Shown: in pieces, positions 35,265 to 43,203 of the stretch | How the letters are laid out: every line of letters starts with the position of its first letter | Position numbering within the stretch: the first letter of the stretch is position 1 | Assembly: GCF_039536245.1 (NCBI RefSeq) | Contig: NZ_BAAAYN010000023.1 | Span: 130,875-194,874, forward strand | From: Cryptosporangium minutisporangium | Lineage (GTDB): Bacteria > Actinomycetota > Actinomycetes > Mycobacteriales > Cryptosporangiaceae | Direction: 5' to 3' | DNA: 64,000 nt | The notes under the pieces: model-generated | Seen by the model: only the letters and a program-made list of their open reading frames with translations | The model's database searches: none | What the model was told of the DNA's origin: nothing | Translations under genes and position numbers: made by a program

Positions 35265-36125
35265 TCACTCCCCCGCGAATCCGCGACGCCACGCCAGCGC
35301 GCGCCGCTCGATCAACCGGACGAACAGGTCGGTGCCGAGGCCGAGCAGGGCGTAGAGCACGAGGACCACGAAGATGACGTCGGTCCGGAGGAACTCGCGC
35401 GCATCGTTCATGAGGAATCCGACCCCGCTCGTGGTGGCGGTTTGCTCGGCGACGACCAGGCTCAGCCACCCGATGCCGAGGGCTTGCCGCAGTCCGATCA
35501 GGATCTGGGGCAGTGCACCGGGCAGGATGACCCGGCGGATCAGCCCGAACCGGCCCACCCCGCAGGAGCGTGCGGACTCGACGAGCCGCTCGTCGACGCC
35601 TCGGATGCCGTGCAGCACGTTGAGGTAGAGCGGGAAGATCGGCCCGATCGCGATCAGAGCGATCTTCGAGGTTTCGCCGATGCCGAACCAGATGATGAAG
35701 ATCGGTACGAGAGCCAGGTGCGGCAGCATCCGGAGCGCCTGGATCGGGGCGTCGACCAGGTCCTCGGCGAGCCGGAGCAGGCCGGCGGCGAGGCCGAGCA
35801 GCAGCCCGGCGGTGAGCCCGATGGCGAGGCCCTTGGCTACCCGGGTCAGCGAGACGCCGAGGTGGTGTGCCAGTTCGCCCGAGCTGATCAGCTCATCGGC
35901 GGCGCGGAACACGTCGGCCGGGGACGGTGTCGTGCTGCCGAGCCATCCGGAGCCGGCACCGACGTGCCACAGGATCAGGACGGACAGCAGGCCGACGAGC
36001 CGGCGTGCAGGGGTGAGGGCGGTGGCTAAGCGGCGCCAGGGTGGCGGCGCCGCGGGGCTGGTACCGCGGGACGCGGAGGCCGGGACGGCCGGCGGGGTGC
36101 GCCGGTCGAGCACGGATGAAGACAT
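35265..36125 (-). CDS. Sulfonate/nitrate-type ABC transporter permease
   Basis: This 286-aa SsuC/TauC-like permease has a roughly 35-residue Pro/Ala-rich cytoplasmic N-terminus, then six predicted helices and the conserved loop DERLVESARSCGVGRFGLIR with downstream RRVILPGALPQILIGLR. It is the first gene of the operon. Its start ATG 36125 lies 54 bases from an AATCCTA/TAGGATT dyad that brackets a TTGACA, a plausible control region responsive to sulfur supply. Confidence 0.9.
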   Translation of the reverse strand: MSSSVLDRRTPPAVPASASRGTSPAAPPPWRRLATALTPARRLVGLLSVLILWHVGAGSGWLGSTTPSPADVFRAADELISSGELAHHLGVSLTRVAKGLAIGLTAGLLLGLAAGLLRLAEDLVDAPIQALRMLPHLALVPIFIIWFGIGETSKIALIAIGPIFPLYLNVLHGIRGVDERLVESARSCGVGRFGLIRRVILPGALPQILIGLRQALGIGWLSLVVAEQTATTSGVGFLMNDAREFLRTDVIFVVLVLYALLGLGTDLFVRLIERRALAWRRGFAGE

Positions 36126-36179
36126 GAAGGCTCCTTCGCGTTTCCACGGGAGTCGGAGTGCCTAGAGCCTTAGCCCTGT

Positions 36180-36202
36180 AATCCTATCTGTCAACTAGGA
36201 TT
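36180..36202. promoter_or_regulatory. Operator/promoter of the sulfonate operon
   Basis: A perfect 7-bp inverted repeat (AATCCTA 36180-36186, TAGGATT 36196-36202) with a 9-base spacer contains TTGACA on the minus strand (36194-36189), a consensus -35 for the leftward operon. No good -10 matches at 16-17 bp were found. A repressor bound here would block the promoter; a sulfur-responsive regulator is the inference. Confidence 0.5.
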
Positions 36203-36501
36203 CCGGAGATTGGGACGACCGGGGCGCGGGCAGGCGGCGCTTTCCGTCGTCCGGGGCGCCCGGGCCGCGATCCGCGCAGGCACCGAACTGGAGGCGCTCG
36301 CCGCACACACCGAATCCCCCGCGCGTTCCGCGCCAACGCCCTCGAGGAGCGGGCGTTGCGATCGCGGGAAGGCCGGACGGCATCGCGGACGTCCTCGTTC
36401 CACGATGCGGGCGCTTTCTCACTACTCGAGACAGCTAGTCCGATCCCGCTACTCCTGTGCGCGTTGTCCGCCTTCATGGGGGTTCTACGATGGAATCGAG
36501 T
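36203..36501. other. Intergenic region without recognisable gene
   Basis: The 485-bp gap between the sulfonate operon and the first DUF4360 gene (36126-36610) holds the dyad at 36180-36202 and a long hairpin at 36502-36553. The stretch between them has short reading frames on both strands, but none shows a ribosome site, protein-like composition or homology that I recognise. Confidence 0.5.
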
Positions 36502-36553
36502 CGAACGATGTGGCGCCAGGCTCGTTATCACGAGCTCGGCGCCACATCGTTCG
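36502..36553. terminator. Long near-perfect hairpin downstream of DUF4360 gene
   Basis: Perfect 16-bp outer arms (36502-36517 and 36538-36553), a 3x3 internal loop and an inner CTCGT/ACGAG stem with a 4-base TATC loop make a 52-base hairpin. It lies 57 bases past the stop codon of the first DUF4360 gene and is read out of it, so a terminator is the simplest reading. The length is unusual, and a mobile-element remnant or structured RNA remains possible. Confidence 0.6.
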
Positions 36554-36610
36554 GAGGCAGGTGTTGGCGCTGGGCGAATCCGGGCCGGTTAGGCCGGACG
36601 CGTCGACCGG

Positions 36611-37285
36611 CTAGCAGCGCTTCCACGCGAAGCGATAGGACGCCGACGGCTCATTGGTGCCGTCGCCGATCGTCATCGACGCAGGGGCGCCCGCACGTGC
36701 CCCACCCCGGACGGCCACGGCGATGTTGAGATTGATCGGGTAGTTCGCCCGGCACGGCATCCACGCGATCGACGCGGGACGAACCACCCGGCGCAGGTCC
36801 CAGGTCGCGATGTACGGGCCAGGGACCGTGCGGTCAGTGGTTGCCGTGTCGGTCCGGCCGACGAACCAGAAGCTCGCACTCGCCGTACCGACCGCGTCCG
36901 CGGGGAGCGACGCACGTCCCCGCACCAGAATGTTGTCGACGCCGAAGGTGTACCCACGCGGGGCACTGGCCCGGACCGACACGACGCAGTTCGCGCGCGC
37001 AGCGGTGGCGGGTGCACCACCGCCGGTCCGCGCCTGCAGTGCGCCGAAGTTCACGTTGAGCCTGCCCAGGCCGCGCGTCGTGACCTGCGTATCGGCGGCA
37101 CGGCACCCGGTGCCGTTGATCGACTGGACGACGAACCGCCCGGCCGGTGGATCAACGGTCGACGGGACCGCAGCCGCCGCGTGGGGCGTCGTGAGCCCGC
37201 CGGCCAGCAGCGGAGCGGTCAGCGCAACCGCCAGCACACCGAGCGAGGTCTTGTTGCGGAGAGCCTTGTCTGACTGATCGAGCAT
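36611..37285 (-). CDS. Secreted DUF4360 protein, paralogue 1
   Basis: This 224-aa exported protein has a signal peptide (RNKTSLGVLAVALTAPLLAG followed by an AHAAAA-type cleavage region, residues about 10-40). The mature part has the DUF4360 pattern: DPPAGRFVVQSINGTGC, then an ANCVVSVRASAPRGYTFGVD block, ASFWFVGR and WMPCRANYPINLNIAV. Four Cys residues in these blocks suggest two disulfides. It is a tandem paralogue of the next gene upstream, with a 96-base gap. DUF4360 proteins are small secreted proteins of bacteria and fungi without known activity. Its ATG at 37285 has GGAG upstream at somewhat long spacing. Confidence 0.85.
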   Translation of the reverse strand: MLDQSDKALRNKTSLGVLAVALTAPLLAGGLTTPHAAAAVPSTVDPPAGRFVVQSINGTGCRAADTQVTTRGLGRLNVNFGALQARTGGGAPATAARANCVVSVRASAPRGYTFGVDNILVRGRASLPADAVGTASASFWFVGRTDTATTDRTVPGPYIATWDLRRVVRPASIAWMPCRANYPINLNIAVAVRGGARAGAPASMTIGDGTNEPSASYRFAWKRC

Positions 37286-37381
37286 GTCGATTCGCTCCGT
37301 TCGTTTCTGACCTGCCGAGCCGGTCGCCCGGGACGCGCAGCACGCCCCCCGGACGACCAGCAGGATGAGCGACCGCGCTCG

Positions 37382-38047
37382 CTAGCAAGCACGCCAGGTG
37401 ACGCCGTAGAGCGTGGTGATCTGGCTGTCGGTGGCGTCCATCGTCATGAGGCTGGTGGTGTTCGGATTGACACTGCCGGCCCGGACGATCAATTGAGAAT
37501 TGATGTTCAACGGATAGTTGGCTCGGCACGGCATCCACTGCACAGCGGAGATCGGGACCTCGTCGGTGGCCTGCCAGTTGTCCTGGAACGGGCCTCGGTA
37601 CTCCCGCTGGATGCGACCGGTCATCGGCTGTCCGACGAACCAGTACTGCGTGTCCAGCGTTCCGGTGGCCCCGGCGGCGAGGTCGGCGTAGCCACGGAAG
37701 GTGGTGCTTTTGATTCCGAACGTGAAGCCCTGCGGAACGCTGACGCTGACGCCGATGACGCACTGCGCACGCGCCTGGAAGAGGGCAACCCCGCCCCCGT
37801 TCTGCGCGGTGTAGTTGCTGTAGGTCACCGTGAACGCGGTTTTGTCGCTGTTGGCGATCACGCTGGTCGTGCCGACCGGGCACCCGGTGCCCCGCACCGA
37901 CACGGCGCTCATTCCGAAGTGCCCGTCGGGCGGATCGACCGTGCGGACTTGCGCGGTGACCGGCTCGACGGAGGTCAGCATCACCCCCAGCACGCTGAGC
38001 ACCGCGATCCCGAGCCGTCCGAGCATCGTCATTCTGCGACCAGCCAT
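37382..38047 (-). CDS. Secreted DUF4360 protein, paralogue 2
   Basis: This 221-aa DUF4360 protein starts at ATG 38047 behind GGGGGAG; 13 upstream codons lack support. The signal peptide is RRMTMLGRLGIAVLSVLGVM, followed by TSVEPVTAQ. Core blocks DPPDGHFGMSAVSVRGTGCP, AQCVIGVSVSVPQGFTFGI, TQYWFVGQ and WMPCRANYPLNIN align block by block with paralogue 1, and Cys positions match. The two genes probably arose by local duplication. The role outside the cell is unknown; they may be a matched pair of surface or matrix proteins. Confidence 0.87.
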   Translation of the reverse strand: MAGRRMTMLGRLGIAVLSVLGVMLTSVEPVTAQVRTVDPPDGHFGMSAVSVRGTGCPVGTTSVIANSDKTAFTVTYSNYTAQNGGGVALFQARAQCVIGVSVSVPQGFTFGIKSTTFRGYADLAAGATGTLDTQYWFVGQPMTGRIQREYRGPFQDNWQATDEVPISAVQWMPCRANYPLNINSQLIVRAGSVNPNTTSLMTMDATDSQITTLYGVTWRAC

Positions 38048-38269
38048 GGTTCTCCCCCGTGGGCCTGGATGACCCTGTGATGCCACCCAAATGGGCAGGC
38101 GGCCGTAGATTACTCAGAATCTAGGGTTAAACATGGACTAGACGTGCGCTTTAGTGCAAACCGGATCAAATGTTGTGTCTATCCGCGACAACGGCGGGAG
38201 CCCTGACCGGCGATACTGGCCGGAACGCGTCCCAGCACATCCCGGCACCGCTCTCTCCGGAGGAACCTC

Positions 38270-38542
38270 ATGACCGAAGCACACGTCAGCCTCGACGCCG
38301 CGTCGCTGAGTCCGGCGGTGGAGAGGCTGCGCGGTCCGCTGGAGGAGCAGCTGACGTCCGCGCTCCAGAACGCGATCGAGACCGTCGGCGCGGCCTACGC
38401 CGGGCAGGACGTCGAGCAGGTGGTGGCGGAGCTGGTGACGCAGACCAAGATGGGCCTGCACCCCGATATCGCGGCCGGTTTCGCGCCCGACCACGACGAA
38501 CTGCGGTCCGTTGCCCTCGCGATCGTCCGCGAGCGCGGCTGA
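38270..38542 (+). CDS. Small hypothetical protein (90 aa)
   Basis: This small acidic, largely helical protein starts at ATG 38270 behind GGAGGAA. The first two thirds are an amphipathic helix rich in Leu, Glu and Gln (AVERLRGPLEEQLTSALQNA). I recognise no family. It stands alone between the divergent DUF4360 gene and the convergent dipeptidase gene. The good ribosome site and codon usage support a real gene. Confidence 0.6.
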   Translation: MTEAHVSLDAASLSPAVERLRGPLEEQLTSALQNAIETVGAAYAGQDVEQVVAELVTQTKMGLHPDIAAGFAPDHDELRSVALAIVRERG

Positions 38543-38567
38543 CCGCGCCCGACACACCATCCCTCCG

Positions 38568-40223
38568 TCAGGACGGTGGCGCCTTTCGTCCGCGGGCGCG
38601 GCTCCAGGTGTTCAGGTAGGACTGTGCACCAGCCAGCAACTCGTGGAGAACGTCGTCGCCGCCCAGGCGGTGGACGTCCTCGATCCAGTCGGGCACGAGA
38701 CCGTAGTGGGCACCACCGTCGGTGTTGACGTCCCAGGTGCGCTGACCAGTTACCTGACGGTCGACCAGCGGTCCGCCGGAGAACGTCCGGAACGGGTAGG
38801 TGACCTTGTCGGGCGCGTCGGCTCCCCGAGGCGTCGGGTGACTGCCGAGACCGTTGAAGTCGGACCCGAAGCCCAGCCCGACGCCGTACTGCCGCCGGAG
38901 TGCGGCGGTGGCGCCGGCGTCCCTGACGAAGCTCTCGCTGTCCATACCGTAGGAGCCGATGAACCCGCCCAGCGCGTAGAGCCGCTGGATCCAGGCCTGA
39001 TCCATCCAGCTGTGGCTCGAGATCACCCCGCCGTAGCGCCGGGCCTCCAGCAGGTCGAGTGCGCTCCCGGCGGCCTTGACGCTCATGTGGTCCAGCTCGA
39101 CCATCATGCCGCGCTTCATCATTCCGCGGAGCGCGTACTCCCCCAGCTCCGTCAGCCCGCGGACGTTGCACTGCGCGCCGCTCGGGTACTTCGGAACGGT
39201 CGTCCCCGGCGGCAACCAGTTCTCGATCGCCGGGACCGGGACGCTGCCGATCGGGTTGTCCTTCTGCGGTCCCTTGCAGGCCTCCGTCTGCCACCACGTT
39301 CCGGTGGAGACGAACTGGCCGACGTTGAGGATCGTGCCGGTCGCACCCTGATCGAACCGGACGCCGCAGAGCGCGTTGTCGAACTTGTGGCAGAGGAACA
39401 TGCTCTGCACTCCGAGCGCCTTGAACTCGTCGAGGCCCCGGTCGATGTCGGCGGTTGTGCACCGGGCGAAGTCGAAGGTCTGCTTGCAGCCGAACGGCTC
39501 GGACGTCTCGACACCGAGAACCACCGCGAGCTTGCCCGCCTTGATCACTCTGCGGGCGTCGGCCGGCGACGAGACGATCCGGAACCAGCCCTTGCCGGGC
39601 CCGCCGTACATCGTGTCGATGTAGGTCTGCAGCTCACGGGTATTCCGCGCCTGCAGGCGGATCGATTCCATCTCGTCGCAGCCGCGGTCGCGCACGTGGA
39701 TCGTGCAGAGCACCGCGTTGGACGTGAGATTGGTGACCATGACGCGCTGGCCCGCTCGCCAGGCGCGCTCGATCCACGCGTAGTAGTTCTGCTGGTGCGT
39801 CAGCGTGGTGTGCGATGGCCAGTCGCGGAACGTCGGCCATCCGACCGGGTCGTGGCGCCCGTCGGAGTCCACTGTGAGGTTCTCCAGGAGAGCGCCACCA
39901 CCGTCGGGATAGTGCTCCGGGCAGTCCTTGAGCGCGTCGGCGATGCCGCTCGCGGAGAACGGCCGACCACAGATGACCTTCCCGCCGAACGCTTCGTTCG
40001 TCATGACGTGGTTGTGGGTGTCCACGAACCCGCGCACCCGTCCCCGCGCGTCCGTGCCTTTGAAGGGCGCACCCGTGACGCCGATCTCGGCGTCGGGGCT
40101 GGGCCTGCTCACCGGCTCGTACCACGGGCGTTCGGTCGCGGTCGCGCCACCGCCTCCGGCGAGGAGCGCGCAGATCACCGCCGCCACCGTCGCGATCATC
40201 GAGGCGCGTCGTCGTGAGCGCAT
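38568..40223 (-). CDS. Secreted dipeptidase-like metallohydrolase (M19/amidohydrolase fold)
   Basis: This 551-aa exported protein has a positive N-terminus MRSRRRASMIATVAAVICAL as signal peptide, then a TIM-barrel metallohydrolase. Candidate metal ligands are DTHNHVM (about 67-73), Glu in LGVETSEPFGC, His in VELDHMSVKAAG, His in ISSHSWMDQ, and Asp in GFGSDFNGLG, the order and spacing of renal-dipeptidase (peptidase M19)-like enzymes. Eight Cys fit an extracellular, disulfide-stabilised protein. Substrates could be D/L-dipeptides or other amide compounds. No operon partner is visible; the start is ATG 40223, with GAGG in a short leader. Confidence 0.82.
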   Translation of the reverse strand: MRSRRRASMIATVAAVICALLAGGGGATATERPWYEPVSRPSPDAEIGVTGAPFKGTDARGRVRGFVDTHNHVMTNEAFGGKVICGRPFSASGIADALKDCPEHYPDGGGALLENLTVDSDGRHDPVGWPTFRDWPSHTTLTHQQNYYAWIERAWRAGQRVMVTNLTSNAVLCTIHVRDRGCDEMESIRLQARNTRELQTYIDTMYGGPGKGWFRIVSSPADARRVIKAGKLAVVLGVETSEPFGCKQTFDFARCTTADIDRGLDEFKALGVQSMFLCHKFDNALCGVRFDQGATGTILNVGQFVSTGTWWQTEACKGPQKDNPIGSVPVPAIENWLPPGTTVPKYPSGAQCNVRGLTELGEYALRGMMKRGMMVELDHMSVKAAGSALDLLEARRYGGVISSHSWMDQAWIQRLYALGGFIGSYGMDSESFVRDAGATAALRRQYGVGLGFGSDFNGLGSHPTPRGADAPDKVTYPFRTFSGGPLVDRQVTGQRTWDVNTDGGAHYGLVPDWIEDVHRLGGDDVLHELLAGAQSYLNTWSRARGRKAPPS

Positions 40224-40340
40224 ACGGGCTCCTCACCAAGACCTCTTCGGTGGCGGGCTGTCCGGATCCGACGGCGCGGAGTGTGGCGTGCGTCACAAAC
40301 TAAGACTTACTGCGCGACCTGGTCAAGCGTCCGAACCGGA

Positions 40341-40934
40341 CTAGCACCACCAGCCACGGTTGCGCGTCGCGGCGGTCTTGACGCAGGCGCGACAGAGGTC
40401 CGGCTCGTCCCAGTCGGCGAGCAGGTCGACGTCCTCCACGTCGTCGAACTGGCGGATCTCGTCCTCGGAGAGCCCGAGGACGACGTCGGGCCGGTGGTAC
40501 GGCAGGACCGGGACGTCGGTCACGTCGGCACCGCACACCGTCCGTCCGGAGCGGACCCGGAGCCGGACCGGGAGATCCTCGGGTATCAGGTGGCGGCGGC
40601 CGTCGTCGCCACGGACCAGGTCCTGCTGGTCTTGGAGGTACCCGTACCAGGTGCCCGAGACCGGTCCGAGGAACTCGCACCGCTCGGGATCGTAGAGGCC
40701 GTACCACTCGTAGTCGCCGTAGGCATAGCCGACGACCACCCGGATCAGCCGGTCGAGCGGGGCCGGTGGAACGTCGGGCCGCTCGGGCACCGGCTCGCCG
40801 CACGGGCGGTCGCGGTAGCCGTCCTCGGCATGATCACGGTAGAGCGGGCCGCCGGTGGCGTTGGTCGTCGTGTGGTGCGTCCCGTACAGCGTGGTGCCGT
40901 CCGGGAAACGGAACGTCGCCAGTCGGGTGCCCAT
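40341..40934 (-). CDS. Hypothetical protein with C-terminal CxxC (197 aa)
   Basis: I do not recognise the family. The 197-aa protein begins at ATG 40934 (MGTRLATFRFPDGTTLYG); a GTG at 40952 would extend it by 6 residues. It is rich in Asp, Tyr and Trp, with GYAYGDYEWYGLYDPERCEF at its centre, and ends in LADWDEPDLCRACVKTAATR plus a terminal NRGWWC, giving a CxxC and a final Cys that may bind zinc. It is divergent from the 158-aa gene, with two identical operator-type dyads between them, so both are probably controlled by one TetR-type repressor encoded elsewhere. Confidence 0.6.
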   Translation of the reverse strand: MGTRLATFRFPDGTTLYGTHHTTTNATGGPLYRDHAEDGYRDRPCGEPVPERPDVPPAPLDRLIRVVVGYAYGDYEWYGLYDPERCEFLGPVSGTWYGYLQDQQDLVRGDDGRRHLIPEDLPVRLRVRSGRTVCGADVTDVPVLPYHRPDVVLGLSEDEIRQFDDVEDVDLLADWDEPDLCRACVKTAATRNRGWWC

Positions 40935-40961
40935 GGCTCGAGCATCGGGCACTCCTTCTAT

Positions 40962-40975
40962 ATACGCCTCCGTAT
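40962..40975. promoter_or_regulatory. TetR-type operator, copy 1
   Basis: The arms ATACG (40962-40966) and CGTAT (40971-40975) enclose CCTC. The identical arms and spacing recur at 40997-41010, 35 bases away centre to centre, within the divergent promoter region. Confidence 0.55.
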
Positions 40976-40996
40976 TAAGCCGCTATGCTGCTCGTT

Positions 40997-41010
40997 ATAC
41001 GGCACCGTAT
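40997..41010. promoter_or_regulatory. TetR-type operator, copy 2
   Basis: The arms ATACG (40997-41001) and CGTAT (41006-41010) enclose GCAC; the extended dyad TATACGGCACCGTATA is a perfect 16-bp palindrome. It abuts the AGGAGG ribosome site (41013-41018) of the rightward gene, so bound repressor would block it directly. Confidence 0.62.
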
Positions 41011-41026
41011 AGAGGAGGACGCCGCG

Positions 41027-41503
41027 ATGACCACTCGTACAGTGACCAGGCTGAACGTCACCGAGTCCGTTCGTGCGCTCAGTTCACTGGCCGACGCCCA
41101 CTACGCCGACCACTTTGCCCTCGTCACCGATTCGGCGGCCGACGCAACCCCGGAGCAGTGGGCACGGGCGATGTTCGGCGACGTGCCCAATCCCGGCGAG
41201 CGGTTCATCTGGCGCGGCCTGCTCGGCCTTCGCCTCAGCCCCGGGCGATCGCCCGACACCGTCGCCGGTTGGCGCATCGGCGAACGCGGGAACGGCTGGA
41301 TCCGCCTGGAGACCGCGTCCTGGTTCCTGTCCGCGAACCTCGTCGTGCAAGCCGCCGACGGGCAGGTCTCGCTGGGAACCTTCATCCGCTACGACCGACG
41401 ACTGGGTGGATGGATCTGGCGTCCGCTGTCCCGCGTGCACCGGCGACTGACGCCGGGTGTCCTCCGCGACGCTGCGACGAAGGTTCGAGCGACCGCCCCC
41501 TGA
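41027..41503 (+). CDS. Hypothetical protein, possibly DUF2867-like (158 aa)
   Basis: This 158-aa soluble protein starts at ATG 41027, with AGGAGG 8 bases upstream; 14 further codons are open. Residues ADHFALVTDSAADATPEQWA, RFIWRGLLGLRLSPG and GWIRLETASWFLSANLVV recall small actinobacterial proteins related to DUF2867; the assignment is tentative. It is probably expressed only on derepression, because two ATACG-N4-CGTAT dyads overlap its promoter region. It converges on the acetyltransferase gene. Confidence 0.6.
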   Translation: MTTRTVTRLNVTESVRALSSLADAHYADHFALVTDSAADATPEQWARAMFGDVPNPGERFIWRGLLGLRLSPGRSPDTVAGWRIGERGNGWIRLETASWFLSANLVVQAADGQVSLGTFIRYDRRLGGWIWRPLSRVHRRLTPGVLRDAATKVRATAP

Positions 41504-41539
41504 CACCGGGCCGTTCGATCGCTTGCTGACCGCCGCGCA

Positions 41540-42055
41540 TCAGAGGCTGCGGACGAAGCAGACCCGATCGAGGCCGGGTCCGTCGTAGTCGGGATGCACA
41601 GGCCGGCCGTCGAACGCCACCGGACCTGGCTCCACGTCGAAACCCATCCGCCGATGGAAGGTGTAGGAGCCTGCATTTCCGGGAGAAGTGATCGCCCGCA
41701 CGACCGTGCGGCCATGAGCTCGGCTGTAATCGAAGAACAGTTGATAGAGGTACCCGCCGAGACCGCCTCCTTGCCATTCCGGCGCTACCCCGACGAAATG
41801 AATGTAACTCTCGCCCCGTCGGCTTTCCGAGAGGAACCCGATCAAGAAGCCGACCAACTCGCCGTTCCGTTCCGCGAGGAAGCTCCCCGAGGTGAAGTGC
41901 TGAAAATACAAGCGCGGTAGGAGCATTGCGCGCTGCAGGCTTCCCGCACTTCCCTCGAACTCGCCCCACCAATGATCCAGCACGCGGAGAATACGCGGAT
42001 GATCGTCGGCGAGCGGGTTCCGAATTACTGCGTCACGAAACCTCGATTCGACCAT
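41540..42055 (-). CDS. GNAT family N-acetyltransferase
   Basis: This 171-aa acetyltransferase has an N-terminal strand-helix (VIRNPLADDHPRILRVLDHW), the central strand FLAERNGELVGFLIGFLS, and the acetyl-CoA site VGVAPEWQGGGLGGYLYQLF, matching the V-x-P-x-x-Q/R-x-x-G-x-G/A loop. It ends with SYTFHRRMGFDVEPG. Substrate is not predictable; a small-molecule amine or protein N-terminus is possible. The start ATG 42055 lies about 200 bases from the divergent sigma factor gene. Confidence 0.85.
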   Translation of the reverse strand: MVESRFRDAVIRNPLADDHPRILRVLDHWWGEFEGSAGSLQRAMLLPRLYFQHFTSGSFLAERNGELVGFLIGFLSESRRGESYIHFVGVAPEWQGGGLGGYLYQLFFDYSRAHGRTVVRAITSPGNAGSYTFHRRMGFDVEPGPVAFDGRPVHPDYDGPGLDRVCFVRSL

Positions 42056-42193
42056 GTGCGGAAATTAGCACGGACCATTGTGGCCAGAACCGGCGCCTGC
42101 TGACCTCCGGCGTCGCGCTTATTCGTCAATGCCGACCGGCTCGGTGGTCGGCGAGGCTCCCTGGTGAGATGCCCGTCACAACACGGCGCGGAG

Positions 42194-42219
42194 TGTCACA
42201 TCCGCGCCCCGGGATCGCT
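42194..42219 (+). promoter_or_regulatory. ECF41-type promoter candidate of the sigma factor gene
   Basis: TGTCACA (42194-42200) is followed after 15 bases by CGCT (42216-42219), close to the ECF41 consensus TGTCACA-N15-17-CGTC. It lies 36 bases before the sigma gene start, consistent with autoregulation; the -10 differs from consensus. Confidence 0.5.
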
Positions 42220-42254
42220 CTCAGGATGCAATCGCCCAACCGGGAGGTCACACG

Positions 42255-43184
42255 ATGCCCGACACTTCGCCTGGCTCAGCTCCGGCGACGCACCCGACAC
42301 AGGTCTTCGACGACCACCGCGAGCTGCTGTTCTCCGTGGTCTACAACATGCTCGGCAGCGTCGCCGACGCCGAGGACGTGGTGCAGGAGACCTGGCTGGC
42401 GTGGATGAGCAGGAACGCAGTACCGAGCACCGGCCGGATCGAGAACGCTCGCGCCTACCTGGTGCGGATCGCGGTGAACCGGGCTCTCGCCCAGCAGGCC
42501 GCCGTGCGCCGCCGCCGGGAGACCTACGTCGGACCGTGGTTGCCCGAGCCGCTGGTGACACCCCTGTCCAGCGCTTCCGACGCCGACGACGCCGCTGACG
42601 CGGTCGTCCGTGCCGAGTCGGTGTCGATGGCGCTGCTCGTGGTGCTGGAGACGCTCACTCCGATGGAGCGGGCGGTGTTCGTCCTGCACGAGGTGTTCGG
42701 CTACGCGCACGCCGAGATCGCCGGCATCCTCAACCGGACTGACTCGTCGGTACGCCAGCTCGCCCATCGAGCCCGGGAACACGTCCATGCCCGACGGCCC
42801 CGGTACGAGCCGGACCCGGGCGTCCGGCGGCAGGTGACCGAACGGTTCCTGGCCGCCGCGCTCGGTGGCGACCTGGACGCTCTCCTGGAGGTCCTGGCGC
42901 CGGACGTGACCCTGTGGAGCGACGGGGGCGGTAAGGCCACGGCGGGCCAGTTGCGGCCGGTCCGGGGCAGGAGCCGGGTTGCCCACCTACTCGCCCTCGT
43001 CGGCGGCCGGTTCGACAAGCGTCTCGACATCGCGTACCGCAGCGTCAACGGCGATCCCTCGGCGGTGCTCTACGCCGGCGACACCGTCCACGCCGTCCTC
43101 GTGCTCGACCTGACACCCGACGGCGACCAGGTGTGCGGGATCTACACGGTCTCCAACCCCGACAAGCTCGCCCACCTCGACTGA
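42255..43184 (+). CDS. sigJ: ECF41-group RNA polymerase sigma factor with C-terminal SnoaL-like domain
   Basis: This 309-aa protein has sigma-2 (FDDHRELLFSVVYNMLGSVA, DAEDVVQETWLAW) and sigma-4 (YAHAEIAGILNRTDSSVRQL) domains, followed by an NTF2/SnoaL-like domain. All three hallmark motifs of the ECF41 group are present: WLPEP at 95-99 between the sigma domains, DGGGK at 223-227, and NPDKL at 301-305. In this group the fused C-terminal domain modulates sigma activity in place of a separate anti-sigma factor. An MMPL exporter gene starts 19 bases downstream and is probably its operon partner; the usual carboxymuconolactone decarboxylase or oxidoreductase neighbour is absent. Confidence 0.93.
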   Translation: MPDTSPGSAPATHPTQVFDDHRELLFSVVYNMLGSVADAEDVVQETWLAWMSRNAVPSTGRIENARAYLVRIAVNRALAQQAAVRRRRETYVGPWLPEPLVTPLSSASDADDAADAVVRAESVSMALLVVLETLTPMERAVFVLHEVFGYAHAEIAGILNRTDSSVRQLAHRAREHVHARRPRYEPDPGVRRQVTERFLAAALGGDLDALLEVLAPDVTLWSDGGGKATAGQLRPVRGRSRVAHLLALVGGRFDKRLDIAYRSVNGDPSAVLYAGDTVHAVLVLDLTPDGDQVCGIYTVSNPDKLAHLD

Positions 43185-43203
43185 CGACGAAGGACTACTC
43201 ACC

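Noticed and set aside
36184-36531. Leftward frame of about 115 codons in the intergenic stretch next to the sulfonate operon
   Set aside because: No ribosome site, Arg/Ser/Pro-rich translation, and it overlaps the dyad and hairpin.
38511-40217. Rightward frame of about 568 codons opposite the dipeptidase gene
   Set aside because: Arg/Gly/Val-rich shadow; the leftward frame has signal peptide and metal-ligand motifs.
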